Shown here one piece after another: positions 57,959 through 64,000 of a DNA stretch of 64,000 nt. Source of the stretch: Hemerocallis citrina. Taxonomy: Eukaryota > Streptophyta > Magnoliopsida > Asparagales > Asphodelaceae. The position numbers were made by a program, and so were the translations under genes. How positions within the stretch are numbered: the stretch's first letter is position 1; each line of letters begins with the position of its first letter. The DNA is taken from assembly GCA_017893485.1 (NCBI GenBank), contig CM030368.1, positions 106,461,549-106,525,548 of the forward strand, read 5' to 3'. Under the pieces are notes generated by a model. The model was given only the letters and a program-made list of their open reading frames with translations. It searched no databases and was not told the origin of the DNA.

Positions 57959-59146
57959 TCTTCATCAAAACCCTAACCATAATCTTCATATCAAGAAAAT
58001 GATCTATGGAAGAGTACAACACCAATGATTTCGAAGATTAACATCTTCTCCCTCTCCATCCATGGCTTTAACGTCTTGAGTTCTGTAAACAGGAAGATCG
58101 AGACACAAGCCAGAAAATTTTCTTCAAATGAGTCCAAACACAAAAAAATCACAAGAAATTAAAAACTTGATATTGTCACAATGTTATTACAAGTATAATT
58201 TGTTCATTGACGAATTACATCATAAATTCACATCGATAATTTACATAATAAATTACATTGTACGACAATCAGGAATCTTTACAACGAATTGGACAAATTC
58301 TTTCCGCTAATTGCTTCCTGCAACTTGAGTCCCCTGCTTCACGATCAGCAATCCTGCAACTAATCAGACTGTGGGCAAGTCAGTTGAATGCAACTGACGT
58401 AATGCTGATAAAACCAGTGACTTTCTGAAACTCAACAACTGATATGTAATGCAAGGAAAAATGTGCAATCAAATCACAAGTGACAGTGTATGCCATAACC
58501 TAGAATCTAATGCTCAATCCTCAAATGCACACAATGCTCCAATTCTAATGCACACATGATACGTATATATCTCATACTACATACTTCCCAAATCAAGCTT
58601 TCCTTCTCCTGATTGTAAGGTTCGATCCCTCACTATGCATCCTATGTACTCTTTCTCGTTCCTGACATACATCTAGTGACTGATGAAGTTGCAGATGTTC
58701 GGTCCAATTCTGCCACTGCAGTCGAAAATGGTCATATTATTATGCCATGACACCCCAATTTCAAGGTAACAAGTGTTCATAATGAAAACAAAGTTGAAAC
58801 ACTTTTATCCCAGTATAGAAACATGATTTTTGTTAGATATCAAATCATCTCCAAAAATTACAAAAAAATGGTTTTATTGTTGTAGACACATACATGGAAC
58901 ATGCATAAAATTTTCAGCTCAAGAATCCGTATATTTTGGAATGAATGAATTTCCAAACTGAACAAAAAAATTGCTAAGACAGAACCTAAAATAGTTCAAT
59001 ATTTCCCTTACCCAGTAAAAATGTAGCTTCTAAAAATATCAAACATCATCCAATAATTATGAAAATATGAGGAATTGATATAGACATGCATGAGAACCTA
59101 TAGTAAAATTTTTAACTCTAAATTCATGATAATAATGGAGTTAGAA
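57959..59146 (-). mobile_element. Reverse LTR remnant (D/E-like), continued at 62391
   Basis: A CT-rich opening (57959-58050) is followed by text resembling the reversed D LTR end: CAGTTGAATGCAACTGACGTA at about 58380 and the reversed form of CTATGTAGTATGAGATG near 58570-58600. The typical LTR edge is missing. It is interrupted by the A solo LTR at 59147. No gene is supported here. Confidence 0.45.
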
Positions 59147-62100
59147 TGTAACCCCTGTTTTCATTATTGTATTTTTCTTCTTTTTCGTATTATTATCCAT
59201 TGTACTCTTTATTGTATTACTCTGGACCCATGTAATTGTTTTTCCCTTAATGAAATTTATTTCTATCTTCAACTCAAAATTTTGCATCTTAATCTGTTAA
59301 TTCCTATTTTTCTATTAAGCCTAAATTATTGTTCTTCTTGTTCAATCCATTGTACATTGTTATTTTCCAATTTATCTAAATTTAAAACCTATTTTAATTA
59401 ATTATTTTTTCCTATTGGATCCTATACCCGTTTACCCTTATACTCAATAACCCAAGCCTACATCTTAACCTAATTCCAAAACCATATATATATAATCCCC
59501 TTAATCCCTTATAACCCTAATCCATTTTAAAAGAAAACATAGCCGCCCCCTCTCTTCCCCTACCTCCCGACTCTCCCTTTGTTCTCGCGAATCCATCTCC
59601 CCTTTGCCGTCTTCGACCTCGATCGCCACCAGCACCCGCACCTCAGACCTCGCCATTACCCGTCATCCTCTTCAACCCATCCGCTGCTCCTCCACATGCT
59701 CAGATCACTGCCTTTAACATACCCTCGGTCTCCCGCTCGAACCCATCACCGCAGCAAGCCTCGCCTCCCTCATCGAGCCATCTTCTCCACTGCAAACCGC
59801 CCTGCCCTTTGACTACCTTCAACCGCCATCACACCATCGCCTGCACCATCCCGACGTCCCCATCGAGCCCATCCCCTACCACCAGTCGACAGCCTGCATT
59901 CACCGCTGAAGTGCATCGTCGTTCCGACCGCCGCCCACCTGCATCGCCGAGGCCGCACCCTTGCTGTTGTTGTTGCCTGCACTGTTTTGGGTTGAGCACG
60001 TAATTTGCACGTGTTATTGCTTCTACGTGCATTACGCGTGTTGTTCGCTGTTGCACGTGTTCCGCTCGTTGTCGTTCGTCTCATAATCCAATCAAAGCAA
60101 GTATCTTCTTATGCGACTTGTTAATCTAGTACAAGCTTTTCTTTGAAAAATACCACATGTAGATCCTTGTTGTGACTCGCCTCTTGTTTGTCGTTGTTAC
60201 ATCTTGGTCCTATTCGTTGTTTGTCTCTATCAATTCCCACAATCGTAAGGGTCACAACCATTCATTAATACTCTCATTTCACAACAACTAGTTAGATTTA
60301 ATTATTTATCTAATTATTTGGTTACATGAATTTATGAACCACCATGACTTGTAGATGTTTGGTTGTATGATGCATGTGTTGATATTGCTTTGCTTTTGCT
60401 ATGAATTGAGAAAAGACATGGGTGATCTTGAATGATTATAAATCCCTTATTTGTATCACACATTAACTTAGATTCATGGTAGTTAATAATCTTGTTACAT
60501 TTCATGCAAAAGAAACCACTTATACTGCTATCCTTATCTTTTAAGTTGATAATTTAGACCCTGTTAATGAAATAATTTTAAGTTAGTTTCTAAATATGAA
60601 TTGTAGCCCCATGTGTCTAGTTTTCAGAACATCTGACAGAATCGAATTCCGAGTTACATTTTTTGAGATATTGCTGTTTTAGTACTGTTGTGTCTGGATT
60701 TCCAGATTCATAATTTTACTGTATAACCCTGCCTTACAATTTAATTTGAACATGTTATCAGTAAAATAATAATATGAAATTTATCTTGCTGAGACTAGAA
60801 ATGCTAGGGAATCACCCTTAATTTTGCTGGATTTATTTGATGAGCTTTCAGACCTGATACATGCATGCAAACATAACTTTAAGAATTCTAGCTGAACATA
60901 AAATTTGTGTAGAATGTTGATTTGAACCCAATTGCTATAACTTTTATATATCGTGTATATATGTGCTGGAACCGGCAGAGAGTCTAGTTTCTAGAACTTC
61001 TGACGGATCTATATTTTTCTTTCTGTAGCAACAGAAATTCTAGTTTTGGTGCAGTTACGTCCTGCTCTCCAGAATTGAAATTCTTGTTGTTTCTGATAGT
61101 TATAAGTTATTTTGACATCCGAATATGGTTTCTACCCAGCCCGAACTTGTTTCATATTTCCTATCATGTTTACTTGTCCAGTTTGTGCACTTTCGTACCT
61201 GTTTTGATAATAATAATAAGTAACAAGCCAGGGTTTAAGAGAATGGTTTAGTAGTGGACAATATAGGGAAGTGTACTCGAAAGGGAGCCCGTGTTTCCCA
61301 CCTGTTACTTGATTCATGAACTAGTTATATTATTATCGATTCATGAATCTGTTATGTTACCATTGATTCATGAACTAGTTATATTATTATCGATTCATGA
61401 ACTAGTTATATTATTATTGATTCATGAACTAGTTATATTATTATCGATTCATGAACCTGTTATGTTATTATTGATTCATGAACTAGTTATATTATTATCG
61501 ATTCATGAACTAGTTATATTACCATTGATTCATGAACTAGTTATATTATTATCGATTCATGAACCTGCTTGCCTGTTACATGATGCCTGAGTACACGGCC
61601 CTATAGAATCTACCACTAGGCCTAAACGTAACTTGTTTGTATGCAACAACCATATGGTATATATATGGGACGCATGAGTGGTGCATTAGTTAGGATTAAA
61701 CAATATACTTAAGAATAATATGTTTTGCCTATACACACCTATTACCTGTCACGCATGTTACTTGATACATGTTACAAATTACATGTTCACTTCATACATG
61801 ATTCTGTTACTTGACTCAATTTACTTGCTTGGTAGTTTCATTGGACTCTATTACTTGTCCCATTCTTGCCATGATATTGCATATTCTTATATCTAGTTCT
61901 CTGTTCCATGCTCTCTTGTATTTGTTCCTGTACCCATTTTCTTGTACTACTTGCAGCCCGTAGCTTGCACTAATGGGCATCTTGTTTCTTGTTTCTCTAT
62001 TCTTCCACATGTTAAATACACAGGTTTTGGAAATCAACTAGCCGCAGGAGTGAGTGAGCAAACATTCTAAGCTTCGCCTGGGATAAATCATGTTTTAGTT

Positions 62101-62390
62101 TACCTGTGCTTTGAGTTTATTATATTCTTTGTTGCTACTTAAACTTGTATTGGACATGTTGTCCCAAAGTTTTATTTTTGTTCCAGATCTTATATTTATT
62201 TGAGGTTTATGTATTGTTTTCAAATAATTATGTTGATTATGAGTTTTGTTTCATGCATGTGGTTGTATATTCTTTATATTTTCTGTTATGTCGTTGAGTC
62301 GATCCTTACAGCTTATGAATGGTGAAAATTATTCTTTGGGCTTTGTCATGCGCTCGTATTCCATATTCTTTTGGAAAGCAGGGCGTGACA
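59147..62390 (+). mobile_element. Solo LTR, family A, 3244 bp
   Basis: It begins TGTAACCCCTGTTTTC (59147) and ends GCAGGGCGTGACA (62390). The flanking 5 bp are TAGAA and TATAA (four of five). Landmarks match the other A copies: TATATATATAATCCCC at 59487, a CT-rich leader (59510-59990), AAAGCAAGTATCTT near 60095, and the final CGTATTCCATATTC. It carries a 27 bp minisatellite at 61311-61567. No coding sequence; leader frames are proline- and histidine-rich by composition. Confidence 0.85.
61311..61567 (+). repeat. 27 bp minisatellite, about 9.5 units
   Basis: The unit is GATTCATGAACTAGTTATAT plus TATTATC, with variants ACCTGTTATG and ACCATT. As 27 is divisible by three it leaves a frame open for about 99 codons that encodes a nine-residue repeat; this is not evidence of a gene. 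Other A LTR copies have different repeats at this place. Confidence 0.93.
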
Positions 62391-63271
62391 TATAATTTTT
62401 GTAAGTTAAGCATGTTAAATTCACACAGAGCAGAAATTTTATCTTATACCAGAAACATGATAGAATTAATTAAAATATCAAACCATATCTAAAATATACA
62501 AATTTGGTAGAGTTCTTACGGACATAATCAAGATACCACTGTAAAAATTCCAAGTCTAAATTCTGTTATGTCATAAAGTTATGATTTTTCTAATTACTCT
62601 TATAATAACTTCACAAGTTCACGCATTTTCCTATCAATTTCCATCTTAGCTCAAGTATTTTAGTATGAACATACAAAATTTCATTCATACCATTTAGTAA
62701 GCCACAAATCAGTAACTTTTTATCACACTAAAAAGAAAACAAATCCATAAGCATAGGGTTTAGAAAAGTCACCCACAAAGTAGATTGATGATCTTCTTCT
62801 TCACCTTCTTCTTCCTTGTTTGGCTCCTCCTCCTAGCTCCCTGCTCCCGACTTGGCTCCTCCTCCTACCACTCTCCATCTAAGCTTGATGAAGAGGTTTT
62901 TGAAGTTGTAGAAATTCTAGGAATGAGAAAATTTTTGAAATGTAGGGAGGTTTTAGGGTTAGAAAAATGAAGAAAGAAATAAGTTTGATGGACATTAGGT
63001 TTTAAATAGGGAAGGGTGGGTGTGTGAGAGTGTGTGTGGGGTGGGGGCGGGGGCGGGGGGGGGGGGGGGGGTTGGTGGTGGCCGGCTGGGGAGGTGAGAG
63101 GGTGGGGGGTGACTACATCCCCTAGGCACTCATGAACAAGCCCCTTGTTTTCTTCATATGGCCCATGGTTTCATCTCTCTGGGGTTAGGGTTTATTAGTG
63201 GTTTAGGGTTTGGTTAGAGTGAATAATTATAAAAATACACATACACACATACATATACATATACATATATA
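62391..63271 (-). mobile_element. Reverse LTR remnant, right part of that at 57959
   Basis: AT-rich sequence is followed on the minus strand by a CT-rich leader (62780-62900) like those of the E LTRs. A G-run with GGGCGGGGGCGGG (63045-63070) and a (CATATA)n stretch (63240-63270) follow. No gene is supported. Confidence 0.4.
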
Positions 63272-64000
63272 TGTCACGCTCCACTTCTCAAAAATATGGA
63301 ATACGAGTACATGATATTGGCCCAGCGAATGACTAACGTCACCCATAAGCTGTTTATCCGATCAACTCAACAATATAATCAATACAGAACAAATGCACAT
63401 GCAATAATAACAATCTCATGAACAATAATACTTGGAATGAAGTAATGAAAATATCCAAATACAATAATAATCTGACATCTGGAAACAATAATAAAATCCG
63501 GGACATAAGCCCAATACAATAATAAACCCTAATACAATAGTAACAAGTCTCAATACAATAAGTTCATTAAAGCGTTAAGCAATTAGAAAGCATTAAGTCT
63601 TTAGAATGTCTGTTCTCCAATCCCAGCAGGAAATTCTCTTTCATTACTCGTGTACACTTCATTTAAAAAGAAAAGAAATATTATCCTTAGAGCAAGTCAT
63701 GGGCAAAAAGTAGAGAAAGCAAGGAACAATGGAATAACGGTATAACAATGAATCAATGGATCAATAGGAATCAATAACATGGGACGATAACAATAATCAG
63801 TATCACGGTAATCGATGCAATGGCTATAAACAATGTTTCAATATTCGGTAACAATAATCAATGATCAATAACAGTAACACTTAGCCAATATTTGATATCA
63901 ATAGAAACAATGATGAACAATATGCAATGTCGATGATGTGTCAATCCTTATGTCAATTAATCATTTTAATCCTAACTAATGCACGTACTACTGTGTCCCA
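63272..64000 (-). mobile_element. LTR, family E, reverse, runs off the window
   Basis: TGTCACGCTCCAC (63272) starts a stretch that matches 25841-26560 closely by eye throughout, including AAGCTGTTTA, GACATAAGCCCAATAC and CTAACTAATGCACGTACTAC. This shows it is a second copy of the E LTR. The promoter side lies beyond 64000. Confidence 0.75.

Noticed and set aside
61291..61590. 99-codon frame with a nine-residue repeat
   Set aside because: It is the translation of a 27 bp minisatellite; the length being a multiple of three keeps the frame open.

Overview
This window is nuclear DNA from a flowering plant, most likely a eudicot. The evidence is intron-bearing gene fragments of plant families, AT-rich spacers, and dense nested LTR retrotransposons, CACTA, hAT and MITE elements primed by or derived from plant-type machinery. 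I find no intact cellular gene. Almost every base belongs to, or lies between, transposable elements in several layers of insertion. The species cannot be read from the sequence.

Layout. Positions 1-8306 hold pieces of long, non-coding LTRs in both orientations (families called C, A, E and D here) and two tRNA-like SINE candidates. Positions 8300-15300 are a MITE-rich spacer with a broken receptor-like cytoplasmic kinase exon, a Tourist-like element, two small hAT-type elements (the second lies inside the CACTA element described next), a complete TRIM retrotransposon and a Mutator-like inverted-repeat element. Positions 15312-25586 look like one CACTA element that has captured exons of at least three plant genes on the minus strand: a REC/CLU-type TPR protein, a uridine-kinase-like protein and an O-fucosyltransferase-like protein. 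A 3.76 kb hAT transposon with an exact 8 bp target duplication sits inside it; its transposase is broken by three in-frame TAA codons. Positions 25841-31437 are a reverse-oriented LTR split by a 2.8 kb solo LTR with an exact 5 bp duplication. Position 31438 onward is another reverse family-A LTR.

The right half is a readable nest. A family-B non-autonomous LTR element (35974-57953, duplication CCAAA) has LTRs of about 4.1-4.6 kb but an internal region of only about 436 bp. A family-A solo LTR (40975-44267, AGTTC) sits in that internal region. A complete reverse family-A element (46696-56260, GTTCT) sits in the B 3' LTR. A truncated LINE (49400-50520, 13 bp duplication) sits in one LTR of that A element. 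Positions 57959-64000 hold more reverse LTR remnants and another A solo LTR.

The most unusual signals are: sense-strand pieces of initiator tRNA-Met inside the internal regions of both A and B elements; six pairs of a CAGTCGACTG-like palindrome spaced about 20 bp in the D LTR; an apparently shared exon-intron-exon architecture inside the LTRs of families A, B and D; and a copy-specific tandem repeat at a similar position in each A LTR. No gag or pol was found in either complete A or B element, so both must have been mobilised in trans.
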